Source: Photobacterium ganghwense (GTDB taxonomy: Bacteria; Pseudomonadota; Gammaproteobacteria; Enterobacterales; Vibrionaceae). From it: 64,000 bases of DNA. A model generated the notes under the pieces. That model was not told the origin of the DNA and did not search any database. It saw only the letters and a list, made by a program, of their open reading frames with translations. The stretch covers positions 248,001 to 312,000 of the forward strand of contig NZ_PYMI01000003.1 of NCBI RefSeq assembly GCF_003025595.1. Reading direction: 5' to 3'. Made by a program: the position numbers and the translations under genes. Every line of letters begins with the position of its first letter. Position 1 is the stretch's first letter. Below, one piece after another: positions 17,781 through 26,326 of this stretch.

Positions 17781-19628
17781 ATGTCGGTGCGCATCGGTGG
17801 TGGTATCAGAAAGCGGCAGCAGGGAGCTGTCGGGAGCGGGCTTATTCTGCTGATGATAGCGATGGCCGTATTTTTAGCGTTGGCAGTCGATACCGGGCGA
17901 TTGTTCTGGGAACAACGACGACTGCAGCAACAGGCTGATCTTGCGGCATTAAGTCTGGGGCGAAGCGGTTGTTATCTCCACGGAGTCAGCCAGAAAAGTG
18001 CCATGGAAGCGACGGCTAAATCGGTTCTGGCGGCGAATGGCTTTGACACCAGTAGTGCCAGTTATCGGGTTGATGTCGGCACAGCCAGTATTCACGATAA
18101 TCACTGGGTGATCGAGACCGGTACTGAGAGCGCATTTCAGGACGCCGCGCGGGTGACCATCAGCAAAAAGGTGGCTGCCAGCCTGTTTCCCCGTCTGCTT
18201 TCTGGCTCTTCTGACGCCCAGATGATCACCTTGTCAGCTCAGGCGGGGATCAATAAAAAAGCGAAAGTCGGTTTCGGCGTTGGCTCAACGCTGGTCGATG
18301 TCGGGTTGACCAATTCCATTCTCGGCGCGGCACTGGGCGGAAACCTGACACTGGTGTCGTATGACGAGCTGGTCAACACCCGAATCGGACTGGGAACCTT
18401 GGTTGCTGCAATGAATCAAGAGCAGCCGCTGGGTGGCGACTCGCTGGAACAACAACTCGATCAGTTGCTGGTCAAAGAGTTGTCTATCGCGCAGCTGATA
18501 GACGTGTTGATCACCCAAGTTGGAGCGACGTCAGAAGCCGGTCAGGCTCTTTCCCAGATCCGTAGTGTGGCCAGTGTGTCTTCCCTGCCGTTAATCACCC
18601 TGAACGGATTTCTGACGCTGGCCAACGGGAGTGATGACAGTGAAATAGTGGCTATTCATCAAGCGGCGCTCGCTGCCAGCCTGTCTTTATATGATCTTGT
18701 TTACGCATCTGTGCTGGCTGCGGTCAATCTCGACAGCCGTACCTTGTCATTGGCGGGAGGAGAGCTGGATCTGGCATCACTGTTGGCACCGTTAACGGAA
18801 ATCCGTCTGACAGTGACGCAGCCGCCGCAATTTAAAATGGGGCTGCTGCCGTCTCAGGAAAATGACGGGTTCGTTAATGCTGTAAAAACCGCCCAAATAG
18901 AGCTGGATTTAAAGGTTAATGCGTTGAGTCTGCTGAGCAGTCTGGATCTGGGGATTATTACGGTGAAAAGCAGTGTCCTTGGGGTCAAGGTTGTGGCAGC
19001 AGAAGCCGAAACCCGGCTGCTGGATGTGTCTGGCTGTCAGTGGAGTCAGCAACATACCGTCACGTTTGATTTTGCTACCAAACCCTCGGTGGCAACGATT
19101 TTCGTTGGTGATGGTGGGGCAGAAGGCAATGCCGACGATTTCGGTGATATCAGTCAGCCGTTCTCGGTTGTGGTTGATATTCCGACGCTGTATTCAGATT
19201 TGCTGGCGGTAGAAGTCGGGGCCAGTTTTCCGAATGCATCGGCGGCATTTCAGCCCCACAGTGAGCGCTTGACTGCTACCGATATGCTGCCCAAACAATA
19301 CGCGCAGGTAGCTTCCGGCACCTTGTCTGAGACCGTATCCGGGGCAACCTTGTCTGCCAATTTGAAAACCGCTGACACGGGGGAAGACGTTGATAAAGGT
19401 TTGTTAGGAGGCTTGCTTGGCGGTCTTCTGGGGAGCCTGTTGAATGTACTTAACTCGGTATTAAGCCTGATAGACAGTGTGCTGCTTCCTGCTATTTTGC
19501 ATGATGTGCTGACGCCGGTGGTGACGGAGGTGGTCGATCCTCTGCTGAAAGCTCTGGGGGTATCGGTGGGGCAGGCCGATGTGTTTGTCAGCGATTTCGA
19601 ACTGGAAGGCGGGGCATTGATCGAATGA
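17781..19628 (+). CDS. tadG: TadG-like large pseudopilin/envelope protein
   Basis: A 615-residue protein with a TadG/TadE-type N terminus: RKRQQGAVGSGLILLMIAMAVFLALAVDTG, one membrane helix, then RLFWEQRRLQQQADLAALS, typical of the Tad domain. The rest is a large periplasmic region rich in Ala, Leu, Val and Ser. Near residues 535-555 is a Gly/Leu repeat (GLLGGLLGGLLGSLLN) that could insert in a membrane. TadG is needed for Flp pilus formation in other systems. It ends the pilus operon; the start has AGGA 9 bases upstream. Confidence 0.85.
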   Translation: MSVRIGGGIRKRQQGAVGSGLILLMIAMAVFLALAVDTGRLFWEQRRLQQQADLAALSLGRSGCYLHGVSQKSAMEATAKSVLAANGFDTSSASYRVDVGTASIHDNHWVIETGTESAFQDAARVTISKKVAASLFPRLLSGSSDAQMITLSAQAGINKKAKVGFGVGSTLVDVGLTNSILGAALGGNLTLVSYDELVNTRIGLGTLVAAMNQEQPLGGDSLEQQLDQLLVKELSIAQLIDVLITQVGATSEAGQALSQIRSVASVSSLPLITLNGFLTLANGSDDSEIVAIHQAALAASLSLYDLVYASVLAAVNLDSRTLSLAGGELDLASLLAPLTEIRLTVTQPPQFKMGLLPSQENDGFVNAVKTAQIELDLKVNALSLLSSLDLGIITVKSSVLGVKVVAAEAETRLLDVSGCQWSQQHTVTFDFATKPSVATIFVGDGGAEGNADDFGDISQPFSVVVDIPTLYSDLLAVEVGASFPNASAAFQPHSERLTATDMLPKQYAQVASGTLSETVSGATLSANLKTADTGEDVDKGLLGGLLGGLLGSLLNVLNSVLSLIDSVLLPAILHDVLTPVVTEVVDPLLKALGVSVGQADVFVSDFELEGGALIE

Positions 19629-19749
19629 CAGGTAAGGCGTAAACAAGGAAGCTCACAATAAGGACGAAACGCCATTGATAAAGAGAACGGGATCACCCTT
19701 CCAGAGTTGTCGTAGGGAATTGTTCTGACAGGAAAAATCACTATAACTA

Positions 19750-19893
19750 GTGCGGTCAGCTAAAGGCAAAGAATCTGAAAGGGTTCGACGCAAAGCCACC
19801 GGCCTAACAAGCGCAGATTGCACGACCGTTCATACGCTATCCGGCGTGGTTACTTGTCGCAGTGCTTTATGGCAGCGGGGCTACCTGATTAAG
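19750..19893 (+). ncRNA. Class I cyclic-di-GMP riboswitch (GEMM-I)
   Basis: The RNA contains the conserved GEMM-I blocks in order: AAGGCAAA (19763-19770), a stem GAATCT / GGGTTC closed by a GAAA tetraloop (19771-19786), the invariant GACGCAAAGCC (19787-19797), CCGGCCTAA of the tetraloop receptor side (19799-19807), and GGCAGCGGGGCTACC (19871-19885). A closing stem GGTCAG (19754-19759) / CTGATT (19885-19890) is possible. The distance between the GACGCAAAGCC block and the GCGGGG block is about 70 bases, longer than in the V. cholerae Vc2 RNA (about 27). It lies about 60 bases upstream of the LPMO gene; in V. cholerae a riboswitch of this class precedes gbpA, also a chitin-binding LPMO. Confidence 0.88.
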
Positions 19894-19909
19894 AAAGCAC
19901 GGCTTTCTT
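19891..19909 (+). promoter_or_regulatory. Hairpin of the riboswitch expression platform
   Basis: AAGAAAGC / GCTTTCTT form a perfect 8-bp stem with a 3-base loop right after the aptamer and 40 bases before the LPMO start. No T-run follows, so it may act on translation or as a partial terminator rather than as a standard terminator. Confidence 0.5.
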
Positions 19910-19949
19910 CACATAGCTGGCTTCCCAACGAATTAACTGGAAGCACATC

Positions 19950-21179
19950 ATGAAAAAACGTTTTTCCTTATCATTGAGCGCCGCTACGGTGATGGCCTTG
20001 ATTCCGCTACAGGCCAGTGCGCACGGCTACACCGATTTTCCCAAAGCCCGGCAAATGTTTTGCGTAGAAGATGGCGGGTATTACTGGCCGACAGACGGCT
20101 CTGGCATTCCGAACCAGGCATGTCGGGCCATTTTTCAGGAATCCGGCGCCTATCCATTTGTTCAGAATCATGAGTTCTCTGCCAATGTGGCGGACTACAC
20201 TGACTTGAATGCCGTGAAGGCTGTGGTTGCTGACGGGCAGCTCTGTTATGGCTCGGATCCCAAAAAGAGCGGCATGGGGGTTGCCTCAGGCCAATGGCAG
20301 CGGACTGCAATGCAATCCGGTGAGACGTTTCAGCTCAAGTTTCGTGCTACGGCACCGCACAACCCGAGTTTCTGGGAAATTTACCTGTCGAAACCGTCTT
20401 ACAATGCGGCGCACAGCCGCTTGGCTTGGGACGATGTCGAGCTGATTGCCAAACACGGCAATATCGCGAAAACCCAGATAGACGGTCAGGATTACTATGT
20501 GATGAACGTGACACTGCCAGCAGGCCGTTCTGGTGATGCGACTCTGCTGACCCGCTGGCAGCGGGATGATGCCGCCGGGGAGGGATTCTACAACTGCAGT
20601 GATATCCGTTTCGACGGTGACGCACCGCCAGTTGAATGGCAGCCTCTGGGCGCGTTGATCCCGCAGGGGCTGGAGGCCCAGGTTGGTGATCAGGTGCTGT
20701 TCCGTATTTTTGATGGTTCAGGGCAGGAGGTGGTTGAAGTTACGCTTCCTGTAACGGTTGCCAATCAGAGCGTCCATCTGTGGTCGTATGAACTGGCACT
20801 AAAGGTCAATGAGCAGTACCACGCAATCACGCAGTTGGGGATGCTGCAACCAACCGGAGAGATCTGGTTTGATCAATCCGATCTGTACGGCAATCAGGTG
20901 TATGTGACTAACCGTGATTACCGTTATGCCCTGGATATTCGCGACGGTGAAGTGATCCCGCCGGATCCTGTTGAGCCAAGTGAACCAGGCGAATACGATT
21001 TTGTTTACCCCGACAATATTGGCAGTTACGAGCCGGGTAAAACCGTGGTGCTGAGCCGGGACGGCAGCACATACCAATGTCGGCCATTTCCGGAAGGCGG
21101 ATGGTGTAACATTAATTCGGCCTCACATTATGAGCCGGGTTATGGTTCGAACTGGCAGGATGCCTGGTTGAAACTGTAA
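19950..21179 (+). CDS. Secreted lytic polysaccharide monooxygenase (AA10) with chitin-binding C terminus
   Basis: Copper enzyme that oxidatively cleaves crystalline chitin. The 409-residue precursor has a signal peptide ending ASA24, so His25 becomes the N-terminal copper ligand (HGYTDFPKAR). The second histidine is in RATAPHNPSFWEIY near residue 137. The AA10 domain ends at about 225 (FYNCSDIRFDG), followed by a GbpA-like second domain (about 230-330). After a Pro/Glu linker comes a short C-terminal domain (about 350-409) with YPDNIGSYEPGKTVV and aromatic/Cys residues like chitin-binding modules. It is related to GbpA and to the spindolin-like Vibrio LPMOs. GGAAG precedes the ATG. Expression is probably set by the c-di-GMP riboswitch upstream. 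Confidence 0.92.
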   Translation: MKKRFSLSLSAATVMALIPLQASAHGYTDFPKARQMFCVEDGGYYWPTDGSGIPNQACRAIFQESGAYPFVQNHEFSANVADYTDLNAVKAVVADGQLCYGSDPKKSGMGVASGQWQRTAMQSGETFQLKFRATAPHNPSFWEIYLSKPSYNAAHSRLAWDDVELIAKHGNIAKTQIDGQDYYVMNVTLPAGRSGDATLLTRWQRDDAAGEGFYNCSDIRFDGDAPPVEWQPLGALIPQGLEAQVGDQVLFRIFDGSGQEVVEVTLPVTVANQSVHLWSYELALKVNEQYHAITQLGMLQPTGEIWFDQSDLYGNQVYVTNRDYRYALDIRDGEVIPPDPVEPSEPGEYDFVYPDNIGSYEPGKTVVLSRDGSTYQCRPFPEGGWCNINSASHYEPGYGSNWQDAWLKL

Positions 21180-21200
21180 TCAACCGCTGAAATTCAGAGA

Positions 21201-21229
21201 AAAGCGCTGGCACAGTCCGGCGCTTTTTT
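21201..21229 (+). terminator. Terminator after the LPMO gene
   Basis: AAAGCGCTGG / CCGGCGCTTT form a 10-bp stem (one G-U pair) with a 6-base loop, followed by TTTT. It starts 22 bases after the stop codon. Confidence 0.8.
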
Positions 21230-21439
21230 ATACCTGAAAGTTCACGAAAATCAGTATGAAACGTCAATGACAGGAAAGTCAGTGTTTACAGTAAAAAACA
21301 ATTAATCCTGTTTTAAACTGGTTTAGTGATCCGCTTCAAATTAATTTGGTTGCATATCTCGGCAACTTGAATACCTTGCTCAAGATCAATTTGTTGCACA
21401 TTAATTTGGTGGTAGCTTCTACCCCGCTGGAGTTACACA

Positions 21440-21478
21440 AGACTGATTACAGGTAGCTTGATCTAAGCCAATCAGTCT
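21440..21478. repeat. Inverted repeat upstream of the alcohol dehydrogenase
   Basis: AGACTGATT (21440-21448) and AATCAGTCT (21470-21478) are perfect 9-base inverted arms, 21 bases apart, about 55 bases before the ATG. The same 350-base gap also holds two copies of ATTAATTTGGT (near 21341 and 21401). These look like binding sites or a 5' UTR hairpin; the regulator is unknown. Confidence 0.45.
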
Positions 21479-21533
21479 CTTGGCCGTTGGTAAGCTAAAG
21501 TAATGAGTATTTGATAATTATGGAGAATTATAA

Positions 21534-22682
21534 ATGAGCACTGCGTTCTTTATTCCTACAGTAAACCTCATGGGCGCTGGCTGCCTGACTGAAGCGGCGG
21601 ATGCAATTAAAGGTCATGGCTTTAAAAAAGCATTGATCGTCACTGACAAAATTCTCAGCCAAATTGGCATGGTTAAGCAAGTTGCTGACCTGCTGGCAGA
21701 GCGAAATGTTGAGTCTGTTGTTTTCGACGGGACACAACCAAACCCAACCATTAACAACGTTGAAGCTGGCCTTGAGCTGTTGAAAGCAGGCGGCTGTGAC
21801 TTTGTTATTTCACTGGGTGGCGGTTCACCGCACGATTGTGCGAAAGGGATTGCGCTGGTTGCAGCGAATGGCGGCAAAATTGCTGACTACGAAGGTGTTG
21901 ACCGTTCGGCCAAACCACAGTTGCCGCTAGTTGCCATTAACACCACGGCGGGTACTGCATCGGAAATGACGCGTTTTTGTATCATCACTGATGAAGCGCG
22001 CCACATCAAGATGGCGATCGTTGACAAGCACACCACGCCGCTGATGTCGGTGAACGATCCTGAGCTGATGCTGGCGAAACCGGCTTCACTGACGGCGGCA
22101 ACGGGTATGGATGCGCTGACGCACGCCATCGAAGCGTACGTGTCGACAGCTGCAACGCCAATCACTGATGCTGTTGCGATTAAAGCCATTGAACTGATTC
22201 AGGCCAACCTGCGTACTGCAGTGAAAGATGGTCAGAATCTGGAAGCGCGTGAACAAATGGCGTATGCCCAGTTCATGGCTGGTATGGCGTTCAACAATGC
22301 TTCTCTGGGTTACGTTCATGCAATGGCGCACCAACTGGGTGGTTTCTACGACCTGCCTCACGGTGTATGTAATGCCGTATTGCTACCACACGTTCAGCGC
22401 TATAACGCGCAGGTGTGTCCTGAGCGTCTGACAGATGTGGCAAAAGCCATGGGTGTTAACGTTGATGGTCTGTCTGCTGAGCAAGGCGCAGCGGCTGCGA
22501 TTGAAGCCATTCAGGCACTGTCTCGCGATGTAGGTATTCCTGCTGGTCTGGAACAGCTGGGCGCGAAGAAAGAAGACATTCCTGTGCTGGCTGATAATGC
22601 CCTGAAAGATGCTTGTGGTTTCACCAACCCGAAACAAGCGACACACGAAGAGATTTCTGGCATCTTCGCTGCCGCGTTCTGA
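21534..22682 (+). CDS. yiaY: Iron-containing (group III) alcohol dehydrogenase, YiaY type
   Basis: A 382-residue NAD-dependent dehydrogenase of the Fe-ADH family, which interconverts primary alcohols and aldehydes. The Rossmann-like N-terminal half has [20 protein letters not shown] for cofactor binding. The metal site shows [10 protein letters not shown], then [25 protein letters not shown] with its histidines. Length and sequence fit YiaY/AdhB-type enzymes. GGAG at 21522 gives a strong start, and the codon choice is biased, suggesting high expression. Monocistronic, with a strong terminator just after. The natural substrate cannot be told from sequence. Confidence 0.9.
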   Translation: MSTAFFIPTVNLMGAGCLTEAADAIKGHGFKKALIVTDKILSQIGMVKQVADLLAERNVESVVFDGTQPNPTINNVEAGLELLKAGGCDFVISLGGGSPHDCAKGIALVAANGGKIADYEGVDRSAKPQLPLVAINTTAGTASEMTRFCIITDEARHIKMAIVDKHTTPLMSVNDPELMLAKPASLTAATGMDALTHAIEAYVSTAATPITDAVAIKAIELIQANLRTAVKDGQNLEAREQMAYAQFMAGMAFNNASLGYVHAMAHQLGGFYDLPHGVCNAVLLPHVQRYNAQVCPERLTDVAKAMGVNVDGLSAEQGAAAAIEAIQALSRDVGIPAGLEQLGAKKEDIPVLADNALKDACGFTNPKQATHEEISGIFAAAF

Positions 22683-22720
22683 TTCAGAATCGAAGCAGAG
22701 TGATATCACTTCAAAATGCA

Positions 22721-22747
22721 AAAAAGCGGCCATTGGCCGCTTTTTTT
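22721..22747 (+). terminator. Terminator after the alcohol dehydrogenase
   Basis: AAGCGGCC / GGCCGCTT with a 3-base loop, A-run before and T-run (7 T) after. A strong rho-independent terminator, probably usable from both strands. Confidence 0.85.
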
Positions 22748-22782
22748 GTGCTCGTCAGTGGTTGTGTCAGTAAGCTGTTGGG

Positions 22783-23955
22783 TTATTTGGCGGGCAGGTT
22801 TGCCGGAGGGATCAGCTCCTGAGCGAGGGTCTGCGTTTTCATTGGGGAGTTTTCTGCTGCTTCCGCCTGGCGGGTTGAATAGTGAATCATGCCGTTTTTC
22901 CCTTGTTGCTTCACTTCATACATTGCAAAGTCAGCCTGTTGCAACAGATGCGAAACGGTTTTGGCGTGTTTCGGGAATTCACTGGCACCAATACTGGCGG
23001 ATATGGCATGGAACTCTTTGGCATAGTAAGCAGGGGCTTTGAATGCATCCATCAGGACATCGTCCAGAGACGACACGGGATCGGCCTGCAATTTTTCAAT
23101 GATGGCAAACTCATCACCTCCCATTCTGGCAACCCGGTAGTGAGCGGCGTTAAGGCAGGACAGGCGCTTGGCGACTTCAACCAGCAGTTCATCTCCGGCC
23201 TGATGGCCGAGGGTGTCATTGATTTGTTTAAACCCGTCCAGATCAATCAGATAAAAACGAAACGGCTCATTGTTTTCTGTCAGTTGATCCAGTTTTTGAT
23301 TCAACCACAGCCGGTTATGAACGCCGGTTAATGAGTCATACATTGCCAGCCGCCGCATCAGGCGGGATTCACTGACCAGGGTATAAAACAAGGCGCCGCC
23401 CAGAATAAGGGTCACGACCAGCATGAAGTGAATAATGATTTCAATTTTTTCGGTGGCCTCAACCCGGCGTTTCAGATCGCCGCTGGTCAGGCGGAATTTA
23501 TTATTCACAAACAGCACCAGGTTCTCGTACTGGTTGCGGGAGGTGTCGACGAGTTCGTGAATGATCTGGGGATCGGGATCATGAGCCAGACTGACCAGCC
23601 TGGGCTCGAAGGCTTTAATCAGGTCAAAGTGCTGTTGTATCTGCTCCAGCGCCCCTTCATAGAGGTGAAGGTGAATGATGGCTGAGTTGCTGAGAATGGT
23701 TTTGAAACGGCTCCAGAGAATCTCATATTGCAGCATCATATCATTGTAATCACTCAGGTTTCCCTGATAACTGCGCAACTGATAATTGAACTCGGCATAC
23801 TCTTTGGTGAGCTGGAGGATATACCAGTTAGCCTCGTGCTGACTGCTGGAAATGATATCGGAATGGCGCTTGAGTGCACTTACTGCCACTAAAATGCTGA
23901 GCACCAGCAGCGGAGTAATGATGATAAGAGCCTTTCTTGTTTTATTTTGTCTCAT
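22783..23955 (-). CDS. Membrane diguanylate cyclase with periplasmic sensor domain
   Basis: A 390-residue protein with two membrane spans (about residues 8-28 and 172-195) enclosing a mostly helical periplasmic sensor region, then a GGDEF domain (about 205-370) with intact GGDEF at about 279-283. The residues five before it are not RxxD, so there is no classic I-site and product inhibition may be absent. A TTG at 23961 could start it; the ATG at 23955 is preferred, though no strong ribosome site is seen. It lies 25 bases after the periplasmic protein gene at 23981-24472, so the two are likely one operon and one signalling unit. Confidence 0.9.
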   Translation of the reverse strand: MRQNKTRKALIIITPLLVLSILVAVSALKRHSDIISSSQHEANWYILQLTKEYAEFNYQLRSYQGNLSDYNDMMLQYEILWSRFKTILSNSAIIHLHLYEGALEQIQQHFDLIKAFEPRLVSLAHDPDPQIIHELVDTSRNQYENLVLFVNNKFRLTSGDLKRRVEATEKIEIIIHFMLVVTLILGGALFYTLVSESRLMRRLAMYDSLTGVHNRLWLNQKLDQLTENNEPFRFYLIDLDGFKQINDTLGHQAGDELLVEVAKRLSCLNAAHYRVARMGGDEFAIIEKLQADPVSSLDDVLMDAFKAPAYYAKEFHAISASIGASEFPKHAKTVSHLLQQADFAMYEVKQQGKNGMIHYSTRQAEAAENSPMKTQTLAQELIPPANLPAK

Positions 23956-23980
23956 AGGCAAAAGTACTGCTACTGCTTAA

Positions 23981-24472
23981 TTAATAGGTTTCAATACGGC
24001 TAAGTTGCCAAACCATCTTTGCCAAATGTTTCATCTCTGCGGTTTCAGGGTGCTCATCAATGGATATCACAATCCAGTATGGGCCGTAATCTCTGACTTT
24101 AAGGTAATGCCCGTTTTGCTTAAGAGCAATCAGCGGATCGTATTGCTTGATGTAGTCCAGCGTCATATCGGTGGCGTAGTTGTTCAGGGCCGATAACTTG
24201 ATGCGAGGGTGAACCAGAGAAAAATGCTCCAGCAGTGTTTTCAGCCGCACTCCGGTGAAGGTGGACGGGCCTTCAAACCAGGGTAGATGTGTCGTGAGTT
24301 CACTTTGTGGCAGGCTTTCAAGCCGATCGCGTTCAAGTTGGATATCCACGCTTTTTCCTTCAGCGTTATACCCGATAAGGTGCAGCGTTGGTGTAAAGGC
24401 TTTCGCCGGAAACGAAAGCAACATGCCGATCATGACGATAAGCCAGAAAAGTTTAGCATCCTGCTGAGGCAT
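23981..24472 (-). CDS. Periplasmic molybdopterin-oxidoreductase-like protein lacking cysteine
   Basis: A 163-residue protein with a signal peptide (about residues 1-25, ending FPAKA). The body resembles the sulfite-oxidase/YedY-type molybdopterin fold: FTGVRLKTLLEHF, LNNYATDMTL, and DYGPYWIVISIDE. These are short stand-alone members of the family. It contains no cysteine at all, so the residue that would bind the molybdenum centre is missing and it is unlikely to be a redox enzyme. Next to a diguanylate cyclase with a periplasmic domain, a ligand-binding or signal-input role is plausible. Family call is by pattern memory. Confidence 0.72.
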   Translation of the reverse strand: MPQQDAKLFWLIVMIGMLLSFPAKAFTPTLHLIGYNAEGKSVDIQLERDRLESLPQSELTTHLPWFEGPSTFTGVRLKTLLEHFSLVHPRIKLSALNNYATDMTLDYIKQYDPLIALKQNGHYLKVRDYGPYWIVISIDEHPETAEMKHLAKMVWQLSRIETY

Positions 24473-24868
24473 TCGTTGAACTCCTGAATCATGTTGCCTG
24501 CAATATAGTGTAGTTGCTGCAGACGAAATAAGGACAACCCTAAATAATAAAGTTGTTATCAGTAAATCAGGCTGGTTTTTATTTTATTTATTTAAAATCA
24601 ATCTATTAATTGAATGCATGACGAATATAGACGAATAAAATTAAGGCGAAATCCATATTAAATTGGAAAAGTTTGAGGTGGGTTACGTTTGGAGGGAGTC
24701 ATTTTTTTGGCGCTCGTCACAGGTTACCGGGCTGAGGCTGGCAAGTGGAAGTGTATGACAGCTCTCAAACTGCGCATCGCTGAGTCAAGAAAGCCATTAT
24801 CCCTTACGGCACGCCAGCATGGTCATTCGGCCGTTCAGCCGGCAAACCGGGTTGCCGACTGAAGGATG
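24473..24868. other. Non-coding gap between two minus-strand units
   Basis: About 400 bases without a supported gene. The left part (24540-24660) is very AT-rich and probably holds the promoter of the minus-strand signalling pair. On the minus strand near 24831-24858 there is an imperfect hairpin (AGTCGGCAA / TTGCCGGCT) after the cardiolipin synthase gene, without a T-run, which may be a weak terminator. Confidence 0.35.
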
Positions 24869-26326
24869 TTACAGCAGCGGGCTGAACATGTAGAAAAACT
24901 GCTCAACCAGTTTGTTGATGATCGGGCGTTTTTCCCATTCTTCCGGCCTGACCCGCGTCGACTGCTTGATGTATTCCTGCTGTACCCAATTGAGTTGCTG
25001 GGTGAACTCAGCATTGTCTACCGCCAGCGTGACCTCAAAGTTCAGCCATAGGCTGCGCATATCCAGGTTCACCGTGCCAATCAGGCAGTGATTACGGTCG
25101 ATCACAACCGACTTGGTATGCAGCAGGCCACCATGGAAACGGTGAATGCGCACCCCCGCATTCAGCAGTTCCGAGAAGAAAGAGCGGCTGGCCCATTCCA
25201 CCATCAGTGAGTCGTTCTTATCCGGAATCACCAGATCCACCGCGACACCGCGCTGCGCGGCAGCTTTCATGGCATGGAGCAGGTTCTCACTCGGCACAAA
25301 ATATGGGGTGGTGATTACCACGCTTTCTTTGGCTTGATAGATACTCAGCAGCAGCACCTGATGGATGATTTCATCCGGCATCCCCGGTCCGGATGGGATC
25401 ACCTGTACCGTGTCCGCATCGTCGGACACGGAAGGCACATGACACTCCGGCAGGCGAGGCAGATAGCGTTCGCCGGTTTCAACTTCCCAGTCCCAGGCCT
25501 GAATGGTGTTCAGTACCGTGACTGACGGACCGGTCATTCTGACCATTACATCAATCCACTGGCCGACACCAGCATTCGTCTTGAAATAAGCGGGATCGAC
25601 CAGGTTCATCGAGCCGGTAAAACCAATGCGGCTATCGATCACCACAATTTTCCGGTGCTGGCGCAAATCCATGCGGCGCAGGAAAACCCGCAACGGTGAT
25701 ACCGCCAGTGCTTCTACCAGCTGTATACCGGCATGACGCATTAGCCGCGGCCAGTGCGAGCGGAAAAAGCGCATACTACCGGCTGAATCGAGCAGGATGC
25801 GAATCTCAACTCCCCGCTTGGCAGCCATGATTAACGCTGTGGCAATCTCATCGGCCAGCCCGCCCGGATGCCAGATATAAAACTCCATGTGGATCGAAGA
25901 CTTTGCCTGATGGATATCGTCAATCAGCGAGCGGAGGATTGCTTGAGGGGAGTCCTGCAGCGACAGGCTGTTGCCACTCAATGCCGGAATGCCCAGCCGG
26001 TTTTCGCACAGGTCGTTCAGCGGGCGGGCATGCTCGCTCATCAGGTGAGGCTGGTGGCCGGGACAGTCGTTGAGACGCTGGAACCATTCAGCAAAGGGAT
26101 CAAACATGTCACGGGCGCGTTCAGCCCGTTTTCTGCCCAGATTTAGCTCGCCTAACAGGAGATAGGCCATGATACCGCCGATCGGAATGATATAGATGAT
26201 AAGTAACCATGCCAGGGAGACACCGACTACCCTGCGCTTAAAGACGATGCGCATGGTGACGGCGGCAATACTCAGCCAGTATATGAACAAGCTGGCCCAG
26301 GCCAGGACTTGATAAAACTTTTCCAT
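24869..26326 (-). CDS. cls: Cardiolipin synthase (ClsA type)
   Basis: Joins two phosphatidylglycerol molecules to cardiolipin and glycerol in the inner membrane. The 485-residue protein has two N-terminal membrane spans (about residues 5-25 and 35-58) followed by two phospholipase-D domains with HKD motifs: HRKIVVIDSRIGFTGSMN and HTKSVVIDRNHCLIGTVN. Length matches ClsA (486 in E. coli). The ATG at 26326 begins the first span. Monocistronic; promoter expected in the 370-base gap shared with the divergent transporter gene. Confidence 0.93.
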   Translation of the reverse strand: MEKFYQVLAWASLFIYWLSIAAVTMRIVFKRRVVGVSLAWLLIIYIIPIGGIMAYLLLGELNLGRKRAERARDMFDPFAEWFQRLNDCPGHQPHLMSEHARPLNDLCENRLGIPALSGNSLSLQDSPQAILRSLIDDIHQAKSSIHMEFYIWHPGGLADEIATALIMAAKRGVEIRILLDSAGSMRFFRSHWPRLMRHAGIQLVEALAVSPLRVFLRRMDLRQHRKIVVIDSRIGFTGSMNLVDPAYFKTNAGVGQWIDVMVRMTGPSVTVLNTIQAWDWEVETGERYLPRLPECHVPSVSDDADTVQVIPSGPGMPDEIIHQVLLLSIYQAKESVVITTPYFVPSENLLHAMKAAAQRGVAVDLVIPDKNDSLMVEWASRSFFSELLNAGVRIHRFHGGLLHTKSVVIDRNHCLIGTVNLDMRSLWLNFEVTLAVDNAEFTQQLNWVQQEYIKQSTRVRPEEWEKRPIINKLVEQFFYMFSPLL

